Origin: Tubulanus polymorphus
Taxonomy: Eukaryota > Nemertea > Palaeonemertea > Tubulaniformes > Tubulanidae
Length of the DNA stretch: 64,000 nt
Assembly: GCF_964204645.1 (NCBI RefSeq)
Contig: NC_134026.1
Location: 3,534,001-3,598,000, forward strand
Reading direction: 5' to 3'
The notes under the pieces were generated by a model that saw only the letters and a list, made by a program, of their open reading frames with translations, did not search any database and was not told where the DNA came from. Position numbers and translations under genes: made by a program. Of the stretch, positions 48,102 to 60,733 are shown piece by piece. Numbering within the stretch: the stretch's first letter is position 1; the number at the start of each line of letters is the position of its first letter.

Positions 48102-48353
48102 ATGAAAATACCATCGTTGTATTTATTCGGTATCCGCATCATAATTTATACCATTATCTCTCAGTCGTCTACGCAGGAGCTGTGGATCGAACGCGTGTCG
48201 TCTATCAAAGGCGCACTTTTTCTTTGTTGTCGATTTGCTTTTCAACGGCAAAAAGGGGCGAAAACCCTTTGCCCTGTCACAAGAACACTCACAAGCCATT
48301 TGGGGCCACTAAGAGAAGTCGAAATGGCTACTTTGATGTTTGAAAACGCGTGA
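48102..48353 (+). pseudogene. Stray N-terminal fragment of a class C receptor (signal peptide plus start of Venus-flytrap domain)
   Basis: An 83-codon frame starting with a signal-peptide-like segment (MKIPSLYLFGIRIIIYTIIS) runs into IKGALFLCCRFAFQ, a Cys, and GPLREVEMATLMFENA. That is the order of the first strand, disulfide Cys and first helix of class C receptor ligand domains (compare VGALVRVYT..C..VERVIMYAYAIERL in receptor C2). It ends at TGA 48351-48353, and no continuation is visible downstream on this strand. Either it is a relic, or a real first exon spliced at the weak donor GTGATT at about 48350 to exons I cannot see. Confidence 0.4.
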
Positions 48354-48586
48354 TTCTCGACGAAAAATAGTCAAGGTCTTGTTCTAGAATTACAAGAAAA
48401 TATGATACAACGTGAATTTCGATTATGATTTCTAGTAATTCAAATAGCTTGTGGCAAAATTATTATTTCATCAATCAAAAGTAATTTATTTTTTGTAGGT
48501 ATTTCAGAGATATGCTTCACAGAAAATCATTGGTGGACGCTTGGTGAAATAGTCTATTCGATATATTTTTTTGATGGAGGAAAGTT

Positions 48587-51498
48587 TCAACCACAAAATC
48601 TGCACATTTTTGCGCAAAACAGTCTCATCTGCCCAACGCGCGTTACGCAATATCCTTTGTCAAAAAAATAATCGCAATCTGGTCGCAAATCTTCACAATC
48701 GACACTTTTACGGGACGTTGGTCCTACAAATGAAATGAAATAAGTCGAATGATGAAAACCGAATTCCTCGCATTATTCAACATCGAAAATCCAAACGATA
48801 AAACTTTATCATACTAAACCTAAATGTTGCGGGAATTTGATAGAAAGGAAGTACGTGTAGAGTTGCGTAAACGTACCGCATTCGTACAGTATTCTGACTC
48901 GTTCAACATCCAGGCCCTCCAGAGTCCTGCTACCCAGTTCAACTCCTGGTTCTAAGGCGACGATAGTTTGATCAGCGCTTGTACTGAAGGCATATTCGTC
49001 GTAGTGAAGAATCGAATGGTAATTATAAGGCGTATTTAATAGATCCATATTCTCAGTTTCCATGTCGAAATTGTGAACTTGCCCTGAAATAGGATACGCA
49101 AATATGTATTTACCATTACGTTATCTATATATCTTATCAATGTATATTTACTACACGGAAAATCATTAAATATTTTTTTCTATAAGCAGAATTATTCTAT
49201 CATGTAGGTGAATATCCCGTAAAATCAGCACTCTATCAGCAGGGCGGATTCGCTTATGTTATGTATTTGAACACTGAAACACAATCGTGTGCTTTTATCG
49301 TTTAACTCACATTCTAACCGCGGTCGCAAAACCGAAGAGTTGAAAAAGATATAAGCTGGAAATCATTATCGTAGAGGATCACTGACAATAACTATCTATT
49401 TATTTGTTCTATGTTAGTGAAGGCGTGTTCACGCTTGCAGCTCGCGGCAATTTCCGATCGAGCTTGATCGATATACTGACCTTTTGCGACATTTTCAAAG
49501 TTAATTTTCACGTATTTGTTCCTATCAGTTCGGGCTTGTTCATGCCAGAAACCAAGGGTGTGAAGCATTTCGTGTTGTACCGTTGCCATTTGCTCCAGGC
49601 AATAAAAACTACCCAATAACACTTTTTGTTTGCCCCCCAACATCCCGACTGGTGACATACATCTACAATTAAAAAAACAAACGACTGAATATGATGCGCA
49701 GCGTTGCTTCTAAAATTACACTCGTTATTCTGTATATTCAATAAGTAATTTCTGCGATCTGTTGAGGATGCAAGATACACTTAAAGGTTATAAGTCGTAT
49801 CTAGTTATTTTTACGATACAACTATACATTTATTCCTAACACACATACGTCGGTTTGTCTTCTATGAATACATAATCATCTCCTTCGTTCGATTTCTTTT
49901 CGACGAATTCCACGCACCCGTCGTGTCCATCTGCGTTCACTTTCGAAACTAGTTCTTTAATAGCTTTTCGAATAATGTCCCTGCTTGCAACCGCTGAAGA
50001 AAAGATATCATTCACTCTAATTTGAGAGAGACCAAGACATAGAGTTGGGTAAAATGGGAAATAGGGCTTACGTTTCATAACTTTGAGGATTTACAGGGAG
50101 TTTTGTTTACACCACGTAAGATACAAGAAAATTCGATTTTTTTCATGTTTATTTCTGTTTGAGAATAAGAGGATTTTTAATCTACTTCGAGTGCTGAAAT
50201 GTCGCCCTAGATTCTACAAAACGCGTCACGTGAAAATAATTGATTCGGCTCGTTTAAATTATTGAAATAATTTGTAATGTTGAAAATCGTATAACTTTCG
50301 AATTTTTCCCTTCACCCCATACCATTATTTCAGAAAAAAAATCTGTATTCCAATCATTAAAAAGACCTAAATGCCAATATGGTTAACCTAACATGGAAGG
50401 AAGAAAGTTTGAACATTTCCAGATTGCATTTGGTGCTCAAATGTCCGAAGTGAACTTACGGTAATCGTCAGAAAATTCGTAGGTTACTTTTCCATTTGGC
50501 CACAGCATAGACTTTCTACGGATACCATTTCGCCACTGAATTATGTATGAATCAGTAATAGAAATGATGAGTATTGATGAGTGTTTTTTAGACATTTTGC
50601 AAAATGAATATGCTCTTATGATCAGCATTACCAAGAACTTACGTCAATCATTTGCGAAAGGTCGATATCACCTTGGTATTGACCTTTGAAAAAATAAACA
50701 AAAAATCCATTGCGCCTCGATCATACACAGCGTTATGAGGTACGAGATTTTGAAAAAAAAACTGCTAATGCTCTTGACCGCTACTTGAGTGGATACTAGA
50801 ATTTACAATCACGAAGCTGGAAGGGAATCAGGAAATTGCGAGTGTCATCCCGGGAAAAACAACGATATAAGACCATTAAATACTAAAAGCTCACAGACAC
50901 CGGTGGTGGCCGATCCCAACTTCTAAGTGCTCCTTTTTTGCAAAGGCTAATCACTCTCATCGCGACAGTAATATCCTTTCACCTGATCTGTATTCCGGAA
51001 ATTTCCGTGCATTTTCTTCGGCTTTACCGAGCTAGAAAATATAACGAATAAATCAAGGTAATTAGTTTAGATATGACACGGCCATATCGAGCTCAATGCG
51101 TTTGCTCGATTTCTTTTTTGTCAAAGCAGGTTAGTTGAATCCTTATAAGATTATTATCTAGCGGCGCTTCACTTCCGGGCGTGTTCAGTTCGTGCGATAT
51201 TATTCTACGCTGTAGCGCCTCACGAAACGTCGATGAAAAGGTAACGTATCTCATCGTAATCTAATTACACGATTAGACGTGCAATAGACTTTCTTCACAA
51301 GGAAACTTAATTCTAAATTGAAGTAGTTTCTGATTCATCACTTTTGTTATTATCAAAAATTAGGTAATTCACACTGAAATCATTTTCTCAAAATCATTTC
51401 ATTCTCTGGCGTTGACTGATATTTCTTACCTTCGTGGCTAACGTATGCTCTGCAAAAATCACCACCAGAATCGGAACCAAAATACAAAAGAAATCCAT
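48587..51498 (-). CDS. Secreted astacin metalloprotease with C-terminal ShKT domain, 303 aa, 8 exons
   Basis: Exons, minus: 51430-51498, 50983-51031, 50643-50683, 50460-50535, 49843-49993, 49481-49662, 48877-49083, 48587-48723; they sum to 304 codons. A signal peptide (MDFFCILVPILVVIFA) and a short propeptide (~24-60, with YQGDIDLSQM) precede the mature start near RRKSMLWPNGKVTYEFSDDY. The zinc site is intact: HEMLHTLGFWHEQAR carries the HExxHxxGxxH ligands and the catalytic Glu. The Met-turn, normally SIMHY, reads SILHY, so the Met is Leu while the Tyr ligand is kept. The last exon encodes a six-cysteine ShKT domain (CEDLRPDC, DKGYCV, FCAKMCRFCG). Astacins of this layout act in development, digestion or matrix processing in invertebrates. 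The donor after exon 5 (GTGTTA) is weak but is the only one that keeps frame. Confidence 0.93.
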
Positions 51499-53237
51499 CG
51501 TATCCTCGCCAAATATGGTCTATATAGATAGTTCCGTATATATAATAGAAACTGGATGTGGGAAAAATAGTGGTTGTTGCGCGGTATGATTTGAGTTATG
51601 GCAGTTCAGTTGTCAAAACCGTAATTCTATATTATCCGAACAAATAATCATATAGTCTTATCTATTTGCAATCCCACGCACGTATTTCGATTGATTGAAA
51701 TAAAACAAAATCGTCCTTCATACGGAAGCGTTTGAACTGGTGAGCAAAATAAGTTAGTGCGACTAAACAAACAAACAAATTCGTTTCATTACGAAATCAT
51801 CTCGATTTATTCATTACTCATATAATCGTTGAATACACGTATACAGTCAAAAGTTCGTTATAACGCTACCATCCTTGTTAACGCCACTGCGCATTTAACG
51901 CCATAACATTTTCAGAGAGCAAATTTGCTAAATATAACTCAAATTCGAAGAAAATACGATTCTTTATAACGCCAAATTCCTTATATTGCCATCATCATCA
52001 ATATGACGGACGGATAGAGGACTGGTAGAGGCCATGCTTTCCATTGGTCCCAACAGCGGCATTGTCAAGGACGTTTACTGTATGATGAGATTAGATGAGC
52101 TAAGATGCCTTACAACGTATAATTACAATGTACAATTGAATAATTCTTGACAACATACAAACAATCGATACAACGTTTCAAATTTAGATTATGCATCGAT
52201 TTACCAGTAAAGAGTCGACGTGATAGTTTAAAGGAGTAATAGACTTAAACAACAACATTGCTCGCCGATTTTTTACAAAATGAAAATTGAATATCGATTC
52301 AGTATTTACAGCAGCATTCATTCAACGTTTTATACCTGCAAATGAAAAGATTATGTAATTTTGCGTTAATCTCTAGAGGCGTATTAGTATTAGGTTATTT
52401 TTAGTGAGTAGGATTTCTAAGAAGTTTTAGAAGAGATCGATTTTACAGTAGAATTTTCATATCAATTTTGATCGATGGAAATGTCGTCTTTGATATCGAT
52501 TACATGAAATCAATCTTTAAGCAACACTGACTTTTTTTCGAAATTGATCCTCCTTTTTATACTTTCATTTTTGAATTCCTAGCTGTGAGTTAACTGTATT
52601 CCCCGAGGATCGATCGCGTCACTGCAGATTTTACTATAAGCGCCTACGGCGTAGATTTTTCCGCCAGTAAATTAATCAGGCGGATTGAATTGCAAAGGAT
52701 GAAAGCTAGAATGTTACATAACGAATAGTTTCACCGCACGGAATGACAACATTGAAAAAAAGACATTATGCAAGGTAGATCCATTTATAATAGTTCCGAT
52801 TAGCCAGTACATCTAACAACACTGACTGACGTGTCTGAAATAGGGAATCACTTGAATTGAAAATAGGATAACCCATCATTTGTATAGATTGAAAGCTTTT
52901 CTCTATTTCTATGAAGTCCTATTATAAGAGCATAGAAAGCATCTGTAGTAATCTATCGCCCCAACATCTTCATGATAGTTACAACGTTTAGAATAGCGAT
53001 TTCATATCATATCGTTTATTTCCTCGAATCACTGCCTTTCCTCCCGGCTAAAATGATGTAGAATGATATTCCCGACACATCAAACCAATCATATGTAACA
53101 CACAAAAAAGCTTCTCTAATAGATACATATAAGGTAGTTTGACGTTTCTCTCAGAGAGTAGTGACATTTTCTTTTATTGACAATATTTCTCGCTTCCACA
53201 TTTGATGAGAAATGCGCCTCACCAATTTTGTTTTGAG
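51499..53237. other. Intergenic region between astacin and receptor C2
   Basis: No coding sequence supported. Contains the astacin promoter region, the pogo-like element at 51843-52084 and the 3' UTR of receptor C2 (minus AATAAA at 53173-53178). Confidence 0.45.
51843..52084. mobile_element. Pogo-like MITE, about 240 bp
   Basis: Starts CAGTCAAAAGTTCGTTATAA and ends with the reverse complement of CAGTAAACGTCCTTGACAAT. Both ends are CAGT..ACTG and are flanked by TA, the expected target duplication of mariner/pogo elements. The interior repeats TTATAACGCC and has no ORF. Confidence 0.6.
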
Positions 53238-56200
53238 TCAAACAACGCGTGAACTCACGGTGGCTACTTGAGCATCTCCGAGGCGTCCATCGCTCGATCG
53301 TGCTGGCATCGGGCCAATAGACCTGTGTTTCGAAAAGCTCATTCCACCTGTTCTGGTTGCGGTGAAAAATGTGAGGTCTGTTTCTTTTAGATAAAACAAA
53401 GCGTAAACCCTGCTCACGAATAAGCATATCATGGTAACAAATGAAGTCAGAATCAATGATAGCGCTAACAACATTGACTTGTGGATTGCAGTCGATGCAG
53501 AGAAATACGTAGGTAAAAAAGCGATCCATAAAAATAGGGTAGCGCAGACGGACAGGAAAATGTAACGTGACTCGTTAAAGTTCTCGGGTAGCATACGAGT
53601 CAGGTATCCGTAAATTGCGGATACAAAAATTAATACGAGGTTGTAAGACAGAGGAATGACTAGAGCCTTGACAGGAAGGTCACATAAAAGCTCGACATAT
53701 GGTCTTGTCTCCACCGGCATGTAGCGTTTCGGTGTGGGTGGCAAGAAGATCACTGTCACTGTACATATCAAAAGCTGAAAATAGGAAAATATGAAACATA
53801 TAACCTAATATATCATCAAGAGCTCATTACAGCTTAGGATCACAGCTTAGGCAATGACCATTTGACAACGAATTAATTCATTAGTCCAATCTTGCGTTCA
53901 GGGCTTAACTATAGCAAAGAGCACGAGCAAGATCAAAGGTGCCATTTCGAGAACAATAAATCACAGAAAAAAAAGAAGGAAATTATCTAATTTTCCCCTG
54001 ATTATCAATTCGAAATTCAAGCATGATTCTTTATTACTATTTGTTTAAGCACGGGGAGCTTTACATTAATTAGTAAATATGCACGGCCATCCTTTTTGCA
54101 CAAATAAGAACTGACGACACTTCGAAGATTAGACGGCGAAACATCTCCGATCAATATTACGCGCTTCTATACATCGTTTGAAAGCTATCAACGCTTTTAC
54201 GCCATATACGTAATTATGAATAAAATCAATTTTTCAAAAATATTTTTACGGTGGACAGAATGCAACCGTTTCGTGACGCACGCACTTTTAATTCGCGTAA
54301 CGAAACATTTTCACCGTAGTTCTGTTCGGTATTTTAACCTTTGTTCTGCCTATCAAAATTAATAGATAGAATCGCAATTTGTTCTTCGATGGAAATATAG
54401 GGTGTGGTGATTTTGCCGCGGAATCGGCGCAGATGGTTTAACGTTCACGTAAGGATTACCTGCATGAGTGACTTAAGAAATTTAGATCGATTATTTTTAA
54501 ATATAAATTCACAGCTTTCATTTGTGCGGCGGCATTAGAAATATCTTCTTACCTGAACGAATACGAGTGCGACCGATATAATGATCTGCGATTTGGCGCT
54601 GGTCCACATAAACTCATTACTCCGCAATCCTCTTCTACCACCCGTGAATATTCGGTAAATGCGATTACTTTTCGTCAACAGCGGAGCGAAAATCATCGTG
54701 TACGAGACGTGGTAGAGAATTCTCCACGAGTAACACACCGTCCCGCCCGGCGTGGAAAAAATCAGAAAAACAGTGATGAGGCTAATCACAAACCCGAACA
54801 GTATTATCAAACTAGTTTCCCACGATCCGGCTTTTATGAGCCGTTGCGACCTATAGAGCCAATAAATGATTATAATCCCTATAGTAGCCATCAAACCCAA
54901 AAACGACAAAATATCCAGACAAATAGCCACAGTGTGGTAATGATCGATATATGTCGGTTTGATAAGTTTGCATGTTCGCAATGTCATTTGGTCCGGCCAC
55001 TGGGTTTCTGGACATTTGTCGCAAGATCTCGAATCGTTGGCGATTTTATAGTTGACTGGACAAGTCAAACATTGCCAACAACAGGAATCTTCGTCTATTT
55101 GTATTTTGTATTGTTTGTATTGGCAAGGCTCAGCACAAACCGATTTCGGCAGTTTGTCATGTTGAATCCCGTCGGAAATATTAGAAGGATTCGGCCATCT
55201 TAATGCCGTCACATTAACGTCTATTCGATTCCGCTTTTTCTCGAATCGACCGATGACGTTGAAAATGTTATTTCCCGAATCTTCTTGTTGATATTGCAGA
55301 ACCGTAATGCGGTGAATACCGTTACCATTTCTATCGAATTCGATCGGTCCGGTGTAGCCTTCGAACGATAACCCCTCCATAACGCTAATGACGTCACGTC
55401 CGGTTACGCATTCACGCAAAGCGGAACGGTTATTTCGTGCATCCGGGCAATCGTTTTCGATAATTTTCTCGATCGAAATGTAAAAAGTCGCCAGAGCGTC
55501 GTAGATTTTAACGTAGTTTGTGTTTGGAATGGTTTCACGGTCGAAATCAAATTTACCGCTCGAATTGAAAGTTTTGTTCAGAAATTCGTCGCATGACGCA
55601 TTTTCCCAGCTGCAATTGAAAATGTGTTCGACGTATTGCTGAGCCCACGGCGTCGGGATGTCCAAAGTGTTGTACGTTAATTGTCTAAGGTGCTCATAAA
55701 ATTCCATTCCGTACGAATTATTCTCGTAAACTCTGACACCGAATGACCCGAGGCCCGCTTGCGGGTGACTTGCAAATGCTGATCGGCCCGCTTGTCCACT
55801 AGCGAAGATGAAATACGACGGAATGAAATCCGGCCGATCTTCTAACGCTTTTAAAATGCTCTTTAATATTGACGAGTAACCATAGAACATAACAACACGA
55901 GCCTTGCGGTTTTCGTGTAGATTTCTGGCTATGATCTTTGCTTGGCGGGTGGTCAAAACGCTCGGAACCATTCTTAGAAAAGCGATGCAAATTTTGTAGC
56001 TGCTCGCGGATCTTATGATTTCTTTCATGCCGTGTATGCCGTAGGTGTCATCAGTGTAAATCACTGATATGTACGTCCAATTAAGAGTATTGACCATTTG
56101 CATGAGTGCGCGGATATGATATTTTGTCGGCGGATTAAAACGAAAGTGGTTGGGTAAATGCGAACGGTCGCCTAATTCATCAGAAGACGCAAATAAACTA

Positions 56201-56652
56201 ATCAACGGAACATGCCTTTGAGCTAAAGCCTTGGCCTCTTCAAGCGCCATAACAGAACCCTGACCACCAGAAACGCCAACAACGGGAACAATTTGCCTGC
56301 TATCTGGGAATACACCGATCATCTGCAAAGCGTGTCTTATGGCTAGAATTTTGATATTACAGTTATCCAAAAGCGTTAGACCAATACTCACATTTTTTAC
56401 TAAATCGCGTTGTTTGAGTCTTTCGATCGCGTATGCATACATGATAACCCTTTCTACCGATTGGGCATCCCTGATTTTTGGTACACATTGCGTTCCATTA
56501 TCGGTGTAAACTCGTACCAACGCGCCGACGTAAATATCTCCAGGAATTTCCAACGAAACGTTCGGATAACCGTTTGAGTTGAGAATATCACCACAGGACA
56601 CGGATGTACTTGTCGTCACCATCAAGAAGCAGCAGAAAATTATGACAGACAT
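53238..56652 (-). CDS. Class C GPCR, mGluR-like, 878 aa, 2 exons (receptor C2)
   Basis: Exons, minus: 54553-56652 and 53238-53774, phase-0 junction, 879 codons. A signal peptide (MSVIIFCCFLMVTTSTSVSC) precedes the Venus-flytrap domain, which has ASSDELGDRSHLPNHFRFNP, LNWTYISVIYTDDTYGIHGM and MFYGYSSILKSILKAL. The Cys-rich linker (CAEPCQYKQYKI, CCWQCLTC) follows, and then seven helices: HYHTVAICLDILSFLGLMA, SWETSLIILFGFVISL, VSYTMIFAPLLTKSNRIYRI and, in exon 2, PENFNESRYIFLSVCATLFL. The exon layout is the same as receptor C1. Exon 1 is only distantly similar to that of C1 (roughly one-third identity in the helices), but 318 bp of exon 2 is ~98% identical. The Thr found after PSD in mGluRs is Lys here, again arguing against glutamate as ligand. 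The C-terminal tail ends VSSRVV. Confidence 0.93.
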
Positions 56653-59600
56653 TCCGATTCACCGTTTGCGCGGATACAATGACAAGATAGCCACGAGCTA
56701 TTCTGCTTGCTTCCAAAAATGAAATCATCCCTTGCTTTATCTCACGCACGCAACGTCGCCGCTGTTTGTAGCGTTTTTTCGTTTCTCGACACACGACTTA
56801 AAAATTGCCCTCGTCACTTTTCTTTACAACTTTCCGCGAAATTCCAATCAAGAGAATTTACGCGCGATTAGAAGTCCCAGCTTTCGTCGCATCGTTATCT
56901 ATCGCGCGTAGACACTTGATCGACCATCCGAATTGTTTCGCGACAAGAAATTATTGTTCGTCTGCCTCGAGGCGCAAATTGTAACCTGATCCGCTCTAAA
57001 GTCGATAATTACGTAAAACCCATTGCACAAAACTTGTAAATACCAAAGTTGTCAGATCTATCCTCTGCAATAGTATCATTTCATATATACATGGATTTCA
57101 TTTCTTAACGCGCCCCATAATGACAAAGAAAGGTTATTTAATACGCAATTTGGCTCGGCTAATAAGCTATCAGCAGCCGACAACTAGATTATCGTTTATC
57201 TCGCGACTGTAATTGTGACTATCGCGTGTGCATAAAGATGGCTCGGGGTAATAAGACCATCTTCAAGGTCGAGGACACTCCGAATATCGGAAAATGTAAT
57301 GTCTCTCGGGGACAGTTCAGACCTAATTTCGCAACCTAGCACCAGACACGAGCATCGTGGCATCCATGTCATGGTAGCCAAAAGACTTTTCGAATGTTGG
57401 AAATTTGATAAATGAATTGTGAATGAGTGTGGAGCCTGCAGGGACCTGGGACCTCAGTTCTTAAGTTCTTGGTTTAGTCACAAGGATTGGATTCTATTAG
57501 ATTGTACATATTTTTCGGATGTACGTCTAAAATGCATCCACCCTCGTTTTTTAAGATTACCAGGCCAATTCGCACGCCTTTTAAATTCTAAAGGTAAAGC
57601 CTTGGGTAATGTAGCAATATTTGTTAAAAAGGGTTTATTATCATATGTTTAAAGCCATGATATTCCATCTTGTATCCCCTTTTTTTGATTAATAATGTAT
57701 GATGTTGTTGTTAGTATTTTGTAAACTACTATGTGCTCTGTGCATTAAGTATTAATTGTGGAGCAATAAACTGAAACTGAAACTGAAACTGGAAATTAAC
57801 GTTTCTTGAAATGAATTCCTGTGGAATTTGGTTCTGGGTTACAAATCTTTCCGACTTCCTCGGTTACCGTCGTCTTATTTTACAGTATTGTGCTCCCAAT
57901 AACATTTGAATTAATTCTTAATGAAAATATCTTTTACAATTTTCATATCACATTAAAAAGGAATCTCCAAAAATTGCGCGGCTTTGAAATAGCGAGCACA
58001 AACCTCAGATATGACCCACAAACCAGCCCGATTACGGCCAACCAAATTCTGTTAAATCTTCATTTTCGATTGGAAACAAACTATAAAAAATTACGAGAGG
58101 TTTTTGGTGAGAAGATTAATTATGAAGTAATTTACGTCATTGAGATATTTTTTTTTCATTCACAGAGAAAACCGTTGCGCAAATCATCAAACATAACTGA
58201 AAGCCAGCGAATTGGCACACATTCTTTTACTATATATTGTCGGTTCACCGTAAACGTATAAATGTGATGCATACGCACGAATAACTGATAGAAAAATAAT
58301 GAAAACCAATGATCTCATATTTCTTTTACCAAAAAATACCTTTAGAAACCCGAATAACGTTAAGGGAATTAAGGTAATCATAAAGCTATTATAAGTCGGA
58401 ATTGCGCTGAGTTATATTGCCATCATTCATCACTGATAAATGACGACCGGACGCAGCTGACGGGAGGTTGTTTCCATGGAGATTGTAAACAACAACCGAG
58501 CAGTGACATTATCGATCAAAAACACTTCGTTGCATCTGTTTCAATGTCTCCGTCTGTTTCTATCAGGGCAACTAGTTTGTGGTTCAGTCGAATAATATCG
58601 TATACGTATATAGTACGTACAGGATGAGGCTTTTCAACGTTGATTTGAAATTTTGAATATAATCAGCTTATCAAATATAAAACACGACAGTTGATGAAGC
58701 TGGTATTACAATGACTCTGAGTAATGAGTAATGATGCTATTGTCCTCGCGTTCGCCCGTCCAGAAAGGAACGATTGATTGCGCATTGAGCACTCCTACTG
58801 AAAATGAATAGTTAGTTGCTAACACCTATACCAACAGAGTAGTACAGCAAGAGAACGTCCCGTTGAATAACAGGCAATATAGTATAGATTATCTAACTAA
58901 GATCGTCTGGAAGGTGTGAACAAGGTTTATTACGATATATCATGGTATATTTTCATCGAAATTTACCGACACGGGGAGAAAATATCTACAACCGTTGTAA
59001 GTAGATATTCTATATACGTCTGCGCCATGAAATTAATTTTTTCTTTACGTTATCTTTATTTCTACGAGTCGCGCGTAGTCGGGCTGTTTATTTTGCTGGG
59101 CGTTGAAGTATTCGCGTTGTGTGCTTAATCTAATCTGAAAATTCGAGGCAACGCGTCATAATAAAAGCGTCAAATTTCGAGGACCCTGCAAGACAAAGGT
59201 CTCGGTCGTTCTAACCGGTTAGTTGATCGCGACGATTTGTTCTATGTCACTCGCATATGAAATATGTTTTAATCCGTCTTACGGCAACGAACTGGTTTAC
59301 GTTTGTTAATCTCGTTACCATGTACGTGAACTATTCGTCAGAGTACGAATAGCGGCTCTGTAGATTTGCATACTATATCTAGTTGGAGTTTAGTCGTTAG
59401 CTATATATTGGTGGATTAATGATGAACTCTTGTCATAGTTCTATGAAATGTATTTATTTTGTTGAAGGAAGCGACACTAGCATACATTAAGGTACATATA
59501 CAAATTCTGCATAATTCAGATGATTCTCTTGAAATTGAATACAATTTTAAAATATTCGGTTCTTATGATTTCCGGTAGCTATACTGGTGGTTTCGACTAT

Positions 59601-60733
59601 TCGGGAATAATGTAATCTGTCACCGTAGTTACTGTCGTTCTGGCGAAATATAAACTTAGTTACCAATGCTTAGCTACAGCACGGATGGTAGAATTATCTG
59701 GGATATCATCAATAGCCTTATTTGAACAGCAAACAAAACGAAATTCATTTGGGAATTTTCGGAGATATAGTTTATCTAAGGTATTTCATACGAGCATCTT
59801 ATATAGATTTATATACACAATGATCGCTTGATTTTAAAGTGCTCGTAATGTTAAGCGAATATGCATTCCGGATCTCTGTTGTTAATGATGGCTTTGGAAA
59901 TTTGATATAACCAGCGGGTCGAATTTCCTTCATCTTATGTCGTTAGCCTGACAGAATTCAATTCAAGCTCCTCTGATTTATGTCTCATTCGGCACGGGAA
60001 ATTAAAGCCTAGTTATAAAATATGACAAGTAAGCGATGTAAAGAGATGTGTAGTTTTATTACAACTGGCTACTATTTAGTTAATATAAATTCATTGAAAG
60101 GCGGCATATTTATTTCATCAAAACAAATAGGCAACGCCATTAAGTATATATACAAGACTAATAGCCGGTGTTTATAGGCTAGTGCACACGCAGTAGTGCA
60201 GTATTTCAAGTATTTCAACCATTAGCCCTCGGAAGGTAGCGTTACTTTTCGAGTGTTTCTGTGAGTCCTATAAAATCAGCACATGTGAATATCTTAATTC
60301 CACTTAAATCTCTACAGATTACTCAGTCCATCTATTTGTTTTTTCAAAACGTAATTCACGAAGCTTTTGTTATGAATAATAGAGAATTGGAATGTGCAGA
60401 ATAGTTTCGATGTCGACGTTAATCATCGTCAATTGTGACATTGGTGTCTGCTTGAAAAAAAAACAGCATGCAATTACATTGTTAAATGTCCCCATTGTGT
60501 CATTAACGCTATTCCAGCTTTATATTCGGTAAACTATGATAAGCTTTGTCAAATATGTATATATGTCAATCAGATAAACCAATGCCAATAAAGAAGATAA
60601 TAGAATCGGCTATGTTTGTTCGTTGATATCGTATACATATATCTAAATATTTTCTTTTATCTTTCTAGGTATTTAACCGGTAGTTTGATGAATTGAACTG
60701 GTTGTAGAAATCTGATCAAGCTGCAGAGGAAAA
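56653..60733. other. 4-kb intergenic stretch upstream of the FAM194-domain gene
   Basis: Contains the receptor C2 promoter region, a 5'-truncated retroelement tail at about 57430-57790, and the leader of the FAM194-domain gene. Its likely last leader exon starts after the acceptor CTTTCTAG at 60661-60668. Frames at 57821-58261 and 58916-59128 are AT-rich and unsupported. Confidence 0.4.
57430..57790 (+). mobile_element. 5'-truncated non-LTR-like retroelement end with (TGAAAC)n tail
   Basis: A 77-codon frame ends GKALGNVAIFVKKGLLSYV, then TGTTTAAAGCC. About 130 bases later the sequence ends in GCAATAAACTGAAACTGAAA with several TGAAAC repeats and no continuation. A short terminal repeat as tail and loss of the 5' end are typical of non-LTR elements. 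The family is not identified. Confidence 0.5.

Noticed and set aside
48587-48723. ShKT domain as a venom toxin gene
   Set aside because: It is the last exon of an astacin protease in frame and phase; ShKT domains are common in non-venom secreted enzymes.
54709-55203. 164-codon plus-strand frame
   Set aside because: Antisense shadow of receptor C2.
57821-58261. 146-codon plus-strand frame
   Set aside because: AT-rich, Phe/Ile/Asn-biased, no splice or family support.
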